This document shows positions 49,570 to 57,896 of a stretch of DNA of 62,386 nt, one piece after another. This DNA is from a virus: the IMG/VR virus record IMGVR_UViG_3300030451_003961, positions 1 to 62,386 of that record; one strand, given 5' to 3'. The position numbers were made by a program, and so were the translations under genes. Positions within the stretch are counted from its first letter, which is position 1; each line of letters starts with the position of its first letter. The notes under the pieces are model-generated. The model had not been told where the DNA came from. It did no database searches and saw only the letters and a program-made list of their open reading frames with translations.

Positions 49570-49796
49570 GATTCTCAGTAGAACTGAGACGAAACATTGA
49601 GTGGGGAGAAGATTATACTGAAGACCACTATGAATTTGCAACCGAAGCCGAGGCAGTTGCCTTTGCTAAGGAGAATAGAAAACACCTGCACAGTATACTT
49701 GAGTATGCACCAGGCAAGAACTATGATCCTAAAGATATCACCTACAGGGCAGGTGGTAGTTTTGGTTACAATAATATACCCTGGCCAAGATTTTAA
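49551..49796 (+). CDS. Hypothetical early protein (81 aa)
   Basis: MDRDNLRFSVELRRNIEWGE and an ATEAEAVAFAKENRKHLHSI helix; acidic start and Tyr-rich end (GGSFGYNNIPWPRF). Unknown. Confidence 0.5.
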   Translation: MDRDNLRFSVELRRNIEWGEDYTEDHYEFATEAEAVAFAKENRKHLHSILEYAPGKNYDPKDITYRAGGSFGYNNIPWPRF

Positions 49797-49797
49797 T

Positions 49798-50409
49798 ATG
49801 AAAAATCTACTAACTCAAAATGCAAAACTCAAACAAACAAGTGATGCATTGGGAGTAAGGGTATTCAATTTTGGAATACCTGCATACAAGTCAGTATCGG
49901 GCAAAGTAATTTGTCCGATGGCTGACGAGTGTGTCAAGTTTTGTTATGCAAGAAAAGGGGCATACCGATGGAGCAATGTAGCAAGTGTCTTTGAAGAAAG
50001 ATATGAAGCAACCAAGCGAGATGATTTTGTAGAAGTGATGAGTGCTGAGATCAAAAAGAAAAGACCAGACTACATAAGGGTGCATGATAGTGGCGATTAC
50101 TATTCACCTGGGTACATACACAAGTGGCTAGAGATTGCTCGACAGCATCCAGAAATTAGATTCTACAGCTACACAAACATGGTGCAGCTGTTCAATAATT
50201 TAGATCTACCCGAAAACTATGATATTATATTTAGTGATTCAGGAAAGCAGAAACATTTGATCGATAAAAAGAAAGATCGACATAGCAAAATATTTGCATC
50301 TGCGACTGAACTATATGCTAGTGGATATATCAATGCAAGCAAGGTAGATTTGATGGCAACGAAATGGTACAATCCATGGAACAAAAAAGTCGGACTCATT
50401 TTTCATTAG
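49798..50409 (+). CDS. GP88-like protein with Cys motif (203 aa)
   Basis: The start at 49798 (MKNLLTQNAKLKQTSDALG) is preferred; a frame from 49597 only shadows the upstream gene. Conserved CPMADECVKFCYARKG (Cys39, Cys45, Cys49), RVHDSGDYYSPGYIHKWLEI, and RFYSYTNMV match the phage GP88 family, whose Cys cluster suggests an iron-sulphur or zinc site. The reaction is not known to me. Similar proteins are widespread in phages infecting different hosts. Confidence 0.75.
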   Translation: MKNLLTQNAKLKQTSDALGVRVFNFGIPAYKSVSGKVICPMADECVKFCYARKGAYRWSNVASVFEERYEATKRDDFVEVMSAEIKKKRPDYIRVHDSGDYYSPGYIHKWLEIARQHPEIRFYSYTNMVQLFNNLDLPENYDIIFSDSGKQKHLIDKKKDRHSKIFASATELYASGYINASKVDLMATKWYNPWNKKVGLIFH

Positions 50410-50462
50410 AAAAAATTTGCATAGAATATTTTAATTAATTATATTTAAAGACCATTTTAATT

Positions 50463-50720
50463 ATGAATCAATTTAAACCAGGAGACATAGTAACATACAA
50501 AAATGAAGGCGAATGGTTAGTCATTGCCAGGCATTTAGTAAGGTATACTTTGTACTTCGTGATAGACATTGAACCATCCTATACTAATGTGCCTTATAAG
50601 GATGAGTATGGTAATTGGCACAATAATCTTAGACCTTGTGATGATGTGTTGCAAGACACAGAGCCTATGCTTGTTCATCGTAAGGAACTTAAATTAAAAC
50701 AATATGAAACAGAAGAATAA
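50463..50720 (+). CDS. Hypothetical early protein (85 aa)
   Basis: FKPGDIVTYKNEGEWLVIAR resembles a small SH3-like or KOW-like beta domain. Acidic, Tyr-rich. Overlaps the next ATG by 17 bases. Unknown role. Confidence 0.5.
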   Translation: MNQFKPGDIVTYKNEGEWLVIARHLVRYTLYFVIDIEPSYTNVPYKDEYGNWHNNLRPCDDVLQDTEPMLVHRKELKLKQYETEE

Positions 50721-50847
50721 TCCATTGGAGGATATGTGGCATGAGCATGGCAGTATCATAATAGATCCTGGAATGCTACAACATGTATTCGACAATCCTC
50801 CATTCAAAAAAAGAGAACACAATGAGAAAGAGAAAAAATCTAACTGA
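50704..50847 (+). CDS. Small early protein (47 aa)
   Basis: MKQKNNPLEDMWHEHGSIII then a Lys-rich end. Overlaps the next start by 26 bases; supported only by the tight packing. Confidence 0.4.
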   Translation: MKQKNNPLEDMWHEHGSIIIDPGMLQHVFDNPPFKKREHNEKEKKSN

Positions 50848-51121
50848 ATATATCTTTGAAAAAGCATGGAGATCTGTGTGCAAGGATTTGAAAATCAAAA
50901 AGTCAGATCTGTTCAGTCCAAATCGAGCATATGAAAGTGTGAACAATAGGTATCTATTATTCTATGTGTGTTCAAAAAACCTTCTAAAGTTAAGGCAGAT
51001 AGAGGAGTTGAGCAACATGGAAGGTTTGGACATAGATCTGGCCACAATCTCAAGAGGGATTGCTAAAGTACAGGGATCCCCAGAGCTTCAGAAACAACTT
51101 AAAACAGAAATAGTTTTATGA
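50822..51121 (+). CDS. DnaA domain IV-like HTH protein (99 aa)
   Basis: The start at 50822 (MRKRKNLTEYIFEKAWRSVC) is preferred; an earlier in-frame Met lies inside the upstream gene. The C-terminal helix-turn-helix, with the sequence NNRYLLFYVCSKNLLKLRQI then GLDIDLATISRGIAKVQ, resembles the double-stranded DNA-binding domain IV of DnaA. No AAA+ ATPase part, so it may bind origin boxes or act as a regulator. Functional reading is inferred. Confidence 0.55.
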   Translation: MRKRKNLTEYIFEKAWRSVCKDLKIKKSDLFSPNRAYESVNNRYLLFYVCSKNLLKLRQIEELSNMEGLDIDLATISRGIAKVQGSPELQKQLKTEIVL

Positions 51122-51528
51122 GTTTAGGTTTAGAGGATGTATATTACCAAGCAAGTAATTCATACTACGCAGTCAATGTAAGTAATGCACAATACAATGC
51201 TTATGTTCTGAAAGGTATCTTGATCAAGAAGTATAAAGATACAGGAGACATTGAGATTTGTAACACAAAAAAAGGGGGTTACAAATATCCTGAAATATCT
51301 CCTGATGATTATCTTATATTTCGTGAGCATGGATTTGAACTAGGTTGTATAGAATTAAGTTTGAAAAATATAACTGAATCATTAGATATAGTAAAAGAAG
51401 TTATCCAATTAGAAATAACTAAAAGGAGAAACACAAAGGCATTGGCCTCTGCAAAGGGTAGGAGGGAAATGCTATTAAATAAGTATAACAAAACCCTTAA
51501 ATTAAAATCAAAATTAAATCATGAGTAA
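51118..51528 (+). CDS. Hypothetical early protein (136 aa)
   Basis: MSLGLEDVYYQASNSYYAVN; mixed alpha/beta with a C-terminal basic coiled helix. ATGA-coupled upstream and overlapping the annealing-like protein start by eight bases. Unknown. Confidence 0.5.
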   Translation: MSLGLEDVYYQASNSYYAVNVSNAQYNAYVLKGILIKKYKDTGDIEICNTKKGGYKYPEISPDDYLIFREHGFELGCIELSLKNITESLDIVKEVIQLEITKRRNTKALASAKGRREMLLNKYNKTLKLKSKLNHE

Positions 51529-52054
51529 ATTGAAAACCATTAACATTAAAGGTAAAGAGTATGTCGAGGTTCATGAAAGACTTAGATACTTTCGTGCTAA
51601 CTTTCCAGATCACTCTTTGATTTCAGAGGTCATTGAAAAGACAGAGAATTCTATCTTGATCATGGCTTATGTCATTGATGCTGATGACAACACTATTGCT
51701 ACAGGTTTGGCAGAGGAGGAAAAAGGAAGTAGTTTTATAAACAAAACATCCTATGTTGAGAACTGTGAAACAAGTGCATGGGGTAGGGCATTAGCAAACT
51801 TCGGTATTGGATTAGAAACTTCAGTCGCTTCGGCTGATGAGGTTGCCAATGCTATTGAGAATCAAAAGAGCACTAAAACAAAACTTACAAAGTCAAGTAA
51901 GAATTGGGGTAAGGTTAGTGAGTATGTTCAGCAACACAAGAAGTGGAAAACTGATTTCGACAAGATGATTGCAAACATAAAAACTAAATACGATTTACCT
52001 GTTCCTACTGTGACAGCAATTAAAAAGATCTATGAAGAATCAAACAGCAATTAA
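51521..52054 (+). CDS. ERF/Rad52-like single-strand annealing protein candidate (177 aa)
   Basis: KGKEYVEVHERLRYFRANFP, then IATGLAEEEKGSSFINKTSY, VENCETSAWGRALANFGIGL and SADEVANAI match a widespread family of phage single-strand annealing proteins related to ERF/Rad52. The C-terminus carries a variable basic tail. The neighbouring exonuclease (52032) supports an exonuclease-annealing recombination pair, as in lambda Red, by analogy. Confidence 0.7.
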   Translation: MSKLKTINIKGKEYVEVHERLRYFRANFPDHSLISEVIEKTENSILIMAYVIDADDNTIATGLAEEEKGSSFINKTSYVENCETSAWGRALANFGIGLETSVASADEVANAIENQKSTKTKLTKSSKNWGKVSEYVQQHKKWKTDFDKMIANIKTKYDLPVPTVTAIKKIYEESNSN

Positions 52055-52769
52055 AAAGTTAAAGGATGATAAGAATTATTATGGCGAATATGGTCGTCAG
52101 TTCTTATCCAACTCTGACATTGCTTCATTGCTTTGGAATCCACAAGAATTTAGAAAAAGTTCATTGGAAGGAAAGGCAATCGTAGAGGGCAGATATTTTC
52201 ATACCCTTATGCTAGAGCCAGACAAACTAAAAGAGTTTCCTATATGCTCTGCAAACATGCGTAGAGGCAAGGTTTGGGATGAATGTATAGAGGAGTTTGG
52301 GACTACAGACATCATACTACAAAAAGAAGCTGATGATATACAGAAAGCTGCAGATAAAATGAGATCGAATTTATATTTCTTTGAACAAATTTATCAAGAG
52401 GAAAACATATTCGAACAACCTGGCATTCTTGAGTTGTATGGAGAGAAGTGGAAAGGCAAAGCCGATGTCTTAACAAAAGATTTTGTGATAGATCTTAAGA
52501 CAACAAGTTCAATCAAAGATTTTAAAAAGAATTCTTATTGGTATTGTTACGATTCACAGTCGTATTTATACAGCCAAATCTTTGGAAAGCCTATGAAGTT
52601 TCTCGTTATAGATAAAAAAACTCATCAGCTTGGAGTCTTTGAACCTGGAGACCACATGTATGAAAGTGGTAAACAAAAAGTTATCAAAGCAGTTGAGGAG
52701 TATAGAAGGTTCTATGGATCTAATCCAACCGAGGATATAGAGAGTTACTTTATACATGAAATTATATAG
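52032..52769 (+). CDS. PD-(D/E)XK exonuclease (RecE/Cas4-like; 245 aa)
   Basis: Motifs of this nuclease class are visible: GRYFHTLML (about 53-61), GKADVLTKDFVIDLKTTSS with catalytic Asp145 and the D-L-K triad at 154-156, and QSYLYSQ (about 176-182) as the QxxxY helix. Phage members degrade double-stranded ends 5' to 3' and pair with an annealing protein. Overlaps the annealing gene by 23 bases. Confidence 0.8.
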   Translation: MKNQTAIKKLKDDKNYYGEYGRQFLSNSDIASLLWNPQEFRKSSLEGKAIVEGRYFHTLMLEPDKLKEFPICSANMRRGKVWDECIEEFGTTDIILQKEADDIQKAADKMRSNLYFFEQIYQEENIFEQPGILELYGEKWKGKADVLTKDFVIDLKTTSSIKDFKKNSYWYCYDSQSYLYSQIFGKPMKFLVIDKKTHQLGVFEPGDHMYESGKQKVIKAVEEYRRFYGSNPTEDIESYFIHEII

Positions 52770-52798
52770 AGTGGTTGAAAGTTCCACGACTACTCTAT
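52766..52798 (+). terminator. Possible terminator-like hairpin
   Basis: ATAGAGT (52766-52772) pairs with ACTCTAT (52792-52798) around a stop-adjacent loop that also holds GTGG/CCAC; only a short T run follows. Could slow transcription after the exonuclease gene. Confidence 0.4.
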
Positions 52799-52834
52799 TT
52801 ATAAAAGATGGAACATTAATTAATTTTTTTTATT

Positions 52835-53089
52835 ATGGATAAAAACAATAAACAAGATGAGAAAATCTTTGCAGATGGCTTCTCATTCAAAAGGAGAGAT
52901 GATGCACCTGACTTTGTTGTGGGAGAAATTAGTGTCAAGGTTGACAACGCAGTAAAATTTCTACAAAGCAACCAAAAGAATGGGTGGGTTAATCTCAAAG
53001 TAAACACAGCAAAGAGCACAGGCAAACCATACATCGAATTAGATACATGGGAGCCTACTAAAAAAGATAAAGTAGAACTAGACTTTTAG
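52835..53089 (+). CDS. Small ssDNA-binding-like protein (84 aa)
   Basis: KIFADGFSFKRRDDAPDFVV, then KFLQSNQKNGWVNLKVNTAK and a beta-type PYIELDTWEPTKKDKVELDF read like small OB-fold phage ssDNA-binding proteins. Adjacent to exonuclease and primase-helicase. Assignment by pattern and neighbourhood. Confidence 0.55.
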   Translation: MDKNNKQDEKIFADGFSFKRRDDAPDFVVGEISVKVDNAVKFLQSNQKNGWVNLKVNTAKSTGKPYIELDTWEPTKKDKVELDF

Positions 53090-53122
53090 TCAGTGTGTGT
53101 TGACTTCCTGGGACTTTAGTTA

Positions 53123-53173
53123 CCCTGCCATACGAGAGAATTCACAAGCTACTTGGGCAGGGGACTTGTCCCT
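53123..53173 (+). promoter_or_regulatory. Structured leader upstream of primase-helicase gene
   Basis: CCCTGCC (53123-53129) can pair with GGCAGGG (53156-53162), while the last G residues could instead join a GGGA-CTTG-TCCC hairpin (about 53162-53173) followed by T-rich sequence. The two structures share bases and would exclude each other, a possible on-off leader or terminator. The 100-base gap is otherwise empty. Confidence 0.4.
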
Positions 53174-53190
53174 TTAATATAATTTAATAA

Positions 53191-55617
53191 ATGATAACAA
53201 TATTTAAGAACATAAAAGAAACAGAAACCCCTTATCATAGAGAGATTAATTTTATATTGGATAGAATCAGAAATGGAAGTTCTAAAGAGAGAGTAAAGTT
53301 AATAAGACAAGAAAAAGATAAGACACTACGAAATAAAATCAAGCAAGATTTACCTGCTATATGTTTCTCTGGAAAGTTCAACAAAAGATCTGACACATCT
53401 TTGTTGGAGCATAGTGGTTTTATTTGTTTAGATTTTGATGGTTATAAAACCAAGAAGGATCTGATGAGTGCAAAGGAATCGTTGAGTAAAAATAAATATG
53501 TTTACTCTGTATTTGTTTCTCCTTCAGGAAATGGATTGAAAACTTTGGTTAAGATACCACAAGATTCTGACAATCATATCGGTTACTTTAGGGCTTTGGA
53601 AGAGTATTTCAAATCAGAATACTTTGATAAAGCATGTAAGAATATAAGCAGAGTCTGTTATGAATCCTATGATCCACTCATTTATGTGAATGAGAACAGT
53701 AGTTTGTGGGATAAAATAGAGGAGCATGAGTATAGGCCTATAGATAAATTTAAAGAGAGACCAACCATACCTATTACAGATGAGAATAAAGTAATCGAAA
53801 GATTGATGGCATGGTGGAAAAAGAAATATGGTTTTATAGAGGGAGAAAGAAACAACAATCTATATGTATTAGCAGCAGCTTTCAATGACTTCGGAATCAA
53901 CAAGTCTCTTGCTGAGTACATCATGTCTGACTTTCAATCCAAGGATTTTAGTTTATCAGAAATTAAAACCACTATTGATTCAGCATATAGACATGCTCAT
54001 AAGTTTGGCACAAAGTATTATGAGGATGAGGAAAAGGTTTTTCAGATCAGACAAAAAATAAAAAAGGGTGTGCCAAAAAAAGAAATTCGTTCTCAATTAA
54101 TCGACTCCAATATTGAGGATGATGTAGCAACACTTGTTATAAACCAAATTGAAGAGGATGAATCAAGCAGAAGGTTTTGGACAAAGTCAGATAAAGGAGT
54201 CATAAAGATTGTACATTACTTGTTCAGAGAATTCTTGGAAGAAAGTGGTTTCTTTAAGTTTTGTCCTGAAGGTGGAAAGAGTTTTGTGTTTGTAAAAGTA
54301 ACGAACAATCTTATAGATCATACAAACGAAACTGAAATCAAAGATCATGTCCTAGATTATTTAGAAAACAAAGTAGAGGACTTAGAAGTGTATAACTTTT
54401 TTGCCGACAAAACCAGGTTCTTTCGAGAGGACTTTCTTTCATTGCTTAATCCTGTCAATGCATTTTTTATTTCAGATGATAAGTATACATCTTATTTATA
54501 CTACAGAAATTGTGCAGTCAAAGTAACAAACAAAGGTGTAACTCAGATAGATTACATAGATCTTGATGGGTTTGTTTGGAAAGATCATGTTATCGATCGA
54601 GATTATATTGACTGTGAAATAGATGAGTGTGACTTTCAAAAATTTATTGGTAATGTTTGTGGTCAAGATAAAGTGAGAATCAAATCAATGGAAAGCACCA
54701 TGGGTTATTTACTACATGGTTTTAAAAATTTATCGTACTCGCCTGCAGTAATATTAAATGATGAAGTAATATCTGATAATCCTGAAGGTGGTACAGGCAA
54801 GGGAATATTTATGAATGCCATATCACAAATGAAAAAAGTAGTTGTGATTGATGGCAAAGGTTTTACATTTGAAAAATCATTTGCATATCAACTAGTATCG
54901 GCAGACACACAGGTATTAGTATTTGATGATGTTAAAAAGCATTTTGATTTTGAAAGATTATTCTCTGTGGTTACAGAGGGATTGACATTAGAAAAGAAAA
55001 ACAAAGATGCTATCAAGATACCATTTAGTAAATCTCCTAAGATTGCTATCACTACAAACTATGCAATCAGAGGTAAAGGTTCATCCTTTGAAAGAAGAAA
55101 GTGGGAACTTGAATTCAAGCAACACTATAACAGTATACACACACCATTTCAGGAGTTCGGTAAATTATTATTTGGAGATTGGAATGATGATGAATGGTGT
55201 TTGTTTGATAACTATATGGTTACTAACCTTCAGAACTTTTTGAAAACAGGATTGGTCAAAAGTGAATTCGTAAATCTTAAGATTAGAAAACTATCTGCTG
55301 AAACTTGCCACGACTTTATCGAGTGGTGTGGATTGATTGATGGATCTGAAAAGAACGAAAAGCTTGTAATCAACAAGGTAATTTTGAAAAAAGAATTGTA
55401 TTCAGAATTTATATTAGAAAACCCAGACTATGCACCTAGAGGTAAGATGTCTATATCAATGAATAAGTTTTATAAGTGGTTGAACTCTTATGGACAATTC
55501 ATGACAGGACTTGCACCTATTGAAGGTAGAAGTAGCGAGGGTAGATGGATAAAATTTATAGATGAGAAAGAAAAAGAAAAAAATAATCAGACAGATGCCT
55601 TCGACATTCCCTTCTGA
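53191..55617 (+). CDS. Primase-helicase (VirE/BT4734-like N-terminus; 808 aa)
   Basis: The N-terminal archaeo-eukaryotic primase-like half has FICLDFDG (Asp81, Asp83) and SPSGNGLKTLVKI (about 110-122). A PriCT-like helical region follows (IERLMAWWKKKYGF, YVLAAAFNDFGI). The C-terminal SF3-type helicase has Walker A PEGGTGKGIF (531-540), Walker B VLVFDDV (575-581) and sensor ITTNY (620-624). It may synthesise primers and unwind DNA, relying on the host polymerase, since no DNA polymerase gene is visible in the window. Confidence 0.8.
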   Translation: MITIFKNIKETETPYHREINFILDRIRNGSSKERVKLIRQEKDKTLRNKIKQDLPAICFSGKFNKRSDTSLLEHSGFICLDFDGYKTKKDLMSAKESLSKNKYVYSVFVSPSGNGLKTLVKIPQDSDNHIGYFRALEEYFKSEYFDKACKNISRVCYESYDPLIYVNENSSLWDKIEEHEYRPIDKFKERPTIPITDENKVIERLMAWWKKKYGFIEGERNNNLYVLAAAFNDFGINKSLAEYIMSDFQSKDFSLSEIKTTIDSAYRHAHKFGTKYYEDEEKVFQIRQKIKKGVPKKEIRSQLIDSNIEDDVATLVINQIEEDESSRRFWTKSDKGVIKIVHYLFREFLEESGFFKFCPEGGKSFVFVKVTNNLIDHTNETEIKDHVLDYLENKVEDLEVYNFFADKTRFFREDFLSLLNPVNAFFISDDKYTSYLYYRNCAVKVTNKGVTQIDYIDLDGFVWKDHVIDRDYIDCEIDECDFQKFIGNVCGQDKVRIKSMESTMGYLLHGFKNLSYSPAVILNDEVISDNPEGGTGKGIFMNAISQMKKVVVIDGKGFTFEKSFAYQLVSADTQVLVFDDVKKHFDFERLFSVVTEGLTLEKKNKDAIKIPFSKSPKIAITTNYAIRGKGSSFERRKWELEFKQHYNSIHTPFQEFGKLLFGDWNDDEWCLFDNYMVTNLQNFLKTGLVKSEFVNLKIRKLSAETCHDFIEWCGLIDGSEKNEKLVINKVILKKELYSEFILENPDYAPRGKMSISMNKFYKWLNSYGQFMTGLAPIEGRSSEGRWIKFIDEKEKEKNNQTDAFDIPF

Positions 55618-55852
55618 TTTCAGATGGTGTATTGAAAATGATTGGCAAGTTTATGTTGTACCTTATGGCAACCAGGCTAAGATCGGAATTAGAAAAGGTG
55701 GTATCAGTTCTCAAGGTAAAAATTACCATACAGAAAAGGGTATTGTATACAGAAGTACAGAACAGTTGGGAGAAAAAATTTATGACACACAACAAGAAGC
55801 AGGTGTTGAAGCTTGCTATGTAATGAAAAAACTTAAACAAAAATATGGATGA
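55562..55852 (+). CDS. Hypothetical early protein (96 aa)
   Basis: Basic N-terminus (MRKKKKKIIRQMPSTFPSDF), then GNQAKIGIRKGGISSQGKNY and a helical end. An internal Met at 55595 could be the start, which would reduce the overlap with the primase gene from 56 to 23 bases. Unknown. Confidence 0.5.
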   Translation: MRKKKKKIIRQMPSTFPSDFRWCIENDWQVYVVPYGNQAKIGIRKGGISSQGKNYHTEKGIVYRSTEQLGEKIYDTQQEAGVEACYVMKKLKQKYG

Positions 55853-56072
55853 CGAATTTGTAGTTCATGTAGCCATGCTGAACTCTTATGATGTTCTTGT
55901 TAATAAAGTATCTCCAAATGAATTTTTGGAAACAGATCTTCCATACTTTGCTCACAATGTAGGTATACCACCATCGAATGATGACATACTAAATCTGATT
56001 GATTACTTTTCTGATCAAGAGGATTATGAAAAATGTAAAGAGCTTACTAATTTAATTAAAGTAATATTATGA
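55845..56072 (+). CDS. Small early protein (75 aa)
   Basis: MDDEFVVHVAMLNSYDVLVN, acidic and helical; overlaps both neighbours by a few bases. Unknown. Confidence 0.5.
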   Translation: MDDEFVVHVAMLNSYDVLVNKVSPNEFLETDLPYFAHNVGIPPSNDDILNLIDYFSDQEDYEKCKELTNLIKVIL

Positions 56073-57301
56073 TAAAATTCAGAACATATCAACAAGCAAT
56101 CATAGATGAAGGATCCAAGATCTTACGATCCAATCGATTCCTTTACTTATCTATGGAAGTCAGGACAGGTAAAACTCTTACTGTGCTTGGCATAGCAGAT
56201 CGTTTGCAGTTTAAAAATGTATTGTTTGTTACAAAGAAAAAAGCCATATCATCTATCATGGATGATTACAATAGTCTCAAACCATCTTTTGATATACATG
56301 TAATCAACTACGAAAGTTTACATAAGATACCAAAAGTAAGTTGGGATATGATTGTGTGTGATGAAGCACACAGTCTAGGTGCTTTCCCAAAACCAAATAA
56401 AAGAGCTAAATTAGTAAAGGAAATTATTAAGACACATACACCATCTGTAGTGTTGATGTCGGGTACACCTACACCTGAGTCGTACAGTCAAATGTATCAC
56501 CAGGTGTTTGGTATACCTAATAATCCTTTCAAAGAGTTTGTAAACTTTTACAAGTTTGCTCGTAAGCATGTTTTTATAAGACCTAAAGTTATTAATGGTT
56601 ACACTATGAATGATTATTCAAAAGGTAATACATCCATTATAACTGCTATGAAACCATACACTATCAACTTTAGTCAGAAGGCAGCAGGCTTTGTTGTTGA
56701 TACCCAAGAAAAAGTTTTGACTGTTAAGATGTGTGAGCTCACCTATAGTTTGATATCCAAACTTAAAAAGCATTTAGTCCTGGAGGGAACTGATGAGGTT
56801 GTGTTAGCCGATACTTCAGTAAAGCTTATGAACAAGCTTCATCAAATGTATTCAGGTACAGTCAAGTTTGAAAGTGGTAATCACTTGGTATTAGATTATA
56901 GCAAGGCACAGTACATAGCAAAACATTTTGCTGATAAAAAGATTGGCATATTCTACAAGTTCAAAGCCGAGTTAGAAGCATTGAAAGATACCCTGGGCGA
57001 TCGACTTGTAACTAATTTGGAAGATTTCAAATCTAATGACAAGCATATTGCTTTACAAATACAGAGTGGTCGAGAGGGAATATCCCTGAAAGAAGCTGAT
57101 GCTTTGGTTTACTACAACATTGATTTCTCTGCCACTAGTTATTGGCAGTCAAGAGATCGTATGACTACCAAAGATAGATTAAAGAACAATATTTATTGGC
57201 TGTTTGCAGACAAAGGCATTGAGTCTCAGATCTATAAAGCTGTGACTAAAAAGAAGGACTATACATTATACCACTTCAAAAAAGATTTTATAATCAATTA
57301 G
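56069..57301 (+). CDS. SF2/SNF2-like helicase (410 aa)
   Basis: RTYQQAIIDEG starts the motif Q-like part; Walker A RTGKT (32-36), DEAH box VCDEAH (96-101), motif III SGTPTPE (131-137), GREGISL (334-340) and the arginine-finger region QSRDR (360-364) are present. Shorter than full SNF2 proteins, lacking extra domains. Unwinds or translocates on DNA, likely in replication or recombination. Confidence 0.8.
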   Translation: MIKFRTYQQAIIDEGSKILRSNRFLYLSMEVRTGKTLTVLGIADRLQFKNVLFVTKKKAISSIMDDYNSLKPSFDIHVINYESLHKIPKVSWDMIVCDEAHSLGAFPKPNKRAKLVKEIIKTHTPSVVLMSGTPTPESYSQMYHQVFGIPNNPFKEFVNFYKFARKHVFIRPKVINGYTMNDYSKGNTSIITAMKPYTINFSQKAAGFVVDTQEKVLTVKMCELTYSLISKLKKHLVLEGTDEVVLADTSVKLMNKLHQMYSGTVKFESGNHLVLDYSKAQYIAKHFADKKIGIFYKFKAELEALKDTLGDRLVTNLEDFKSNDKHIALQIQSGREGISLKEADALVYYNIDFSATSYWQSRDRMTTKDRLKNNIYWLFADKGIESQIYKAVTKKKDYTLYHFKKDFIIN

Positions 57302-57309
57302 TACCTTTG
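57302..57309 (+). promoter_or_regulatory. Candidate -7 promoter box (TACCTTTG)
   Basis: Plus-strand TACCTTTG right after the helicase stop and only four bases before the ATG at 57314; fits TAnnTTTG. If active, transcripts would start at about the ATG (leaderless). Confidence 0.4.
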
Positions 57310-57313
57310 TAGA

Positions 57314-57550
57314 ATGACTGAGCAGCAAATCCAATCTAAAAGAATTAAAGAACTTGAGTCAGAAGGTTACTATGTAATCAAACTTATCAAGACAAACAAG
57401 AATGGCATACCAGATCTATTGGCGATACCTCCTGGATCTGATGTGTTGTTTAGTGAAATCAAAACTGCTAAAGGGAAGGTATCAAAGTTACAAGAATATA
57501 GAATTAAAGAATTAAATAATTATGGATTTAGAACAGAAATTTTTAAGTGA
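57314..57550 (+). CDS. VRR-NUC domain nuclease (78 aa)
   Basis: The catalytic core of the VRR-NUC family is present: QIQSKRIKELESEGYYVIK, then GIPDLLAI (Asp34), FSEIKTAKGKVSKLQ (Glu48, Lys50, Gln60) and a following helix with a Tyr. These small phage nucleases resolve branched DNA such as Holliday junctions or flaps. Overlaps the next gene by 29 bases. Confidence 0.85.
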   Translation: MTEQQIQSKRIKELESEGYYVIKLIKTNKNGIPDLLAIPPGSDVLFSEIKTAKGKVSKLQEYRIKELNNYGFRTEIFK

Positions 57551-57896
57551 GTTGCAGTTTCATTTTGAAATGGAGGAAACATTCCTGGACAAAATGAGAA
57601 GTTGCGATGCAAGATTGGGATTGAGAATTGCCACACATATTGATAACTTAAACATCACAAATGTTCCGATCAAAGATGATTGGCAAATATATGGTGGTGT
57701 TGTAGTGTTCCAGGATGAACCCCACTTTTTTGCAGTTCAACTTTATCGTGATTGTTATTCAATCGTGATACTAGATGACATACTTACTATATCTTCTGAT
57801 CAATATTTAGATCTATACAATCTCAATAAAATAATATCACATGGTACTGACACCTCAAAATCTAAAACAAGTAATAAACAAAAAGCTACAGCTTAA
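57522..57896 (+). CDS. Hypothetical early protein (124 aa)
   Basis: MDLEQKFLSELQFHFEMEET then a beta-rich middle (GGVVVFQDEPHFFAVQLYRD) and a Lys/Thr/Ser-rich tail. No family recognised. Confidence 0.5.
   Translation: MDLEQKFLSELQFHFEMEETFLDKMRSCDARLGLRIATHIDNLNITNVPIKDDWQIYGGVVVFQDEPHFFAVQLYRDCYSIVILDDILTISSDQYLDLYNLNKIISHGTDTSKSKTSNKQKATA

Noticed and set aside
49597-49797. Upstream extension of the GP88-like gene to 49597
   Set aside because: The extra 67 codons only shadow the 81-residue gene in another frame; conservation begins near the ATG at 49798.
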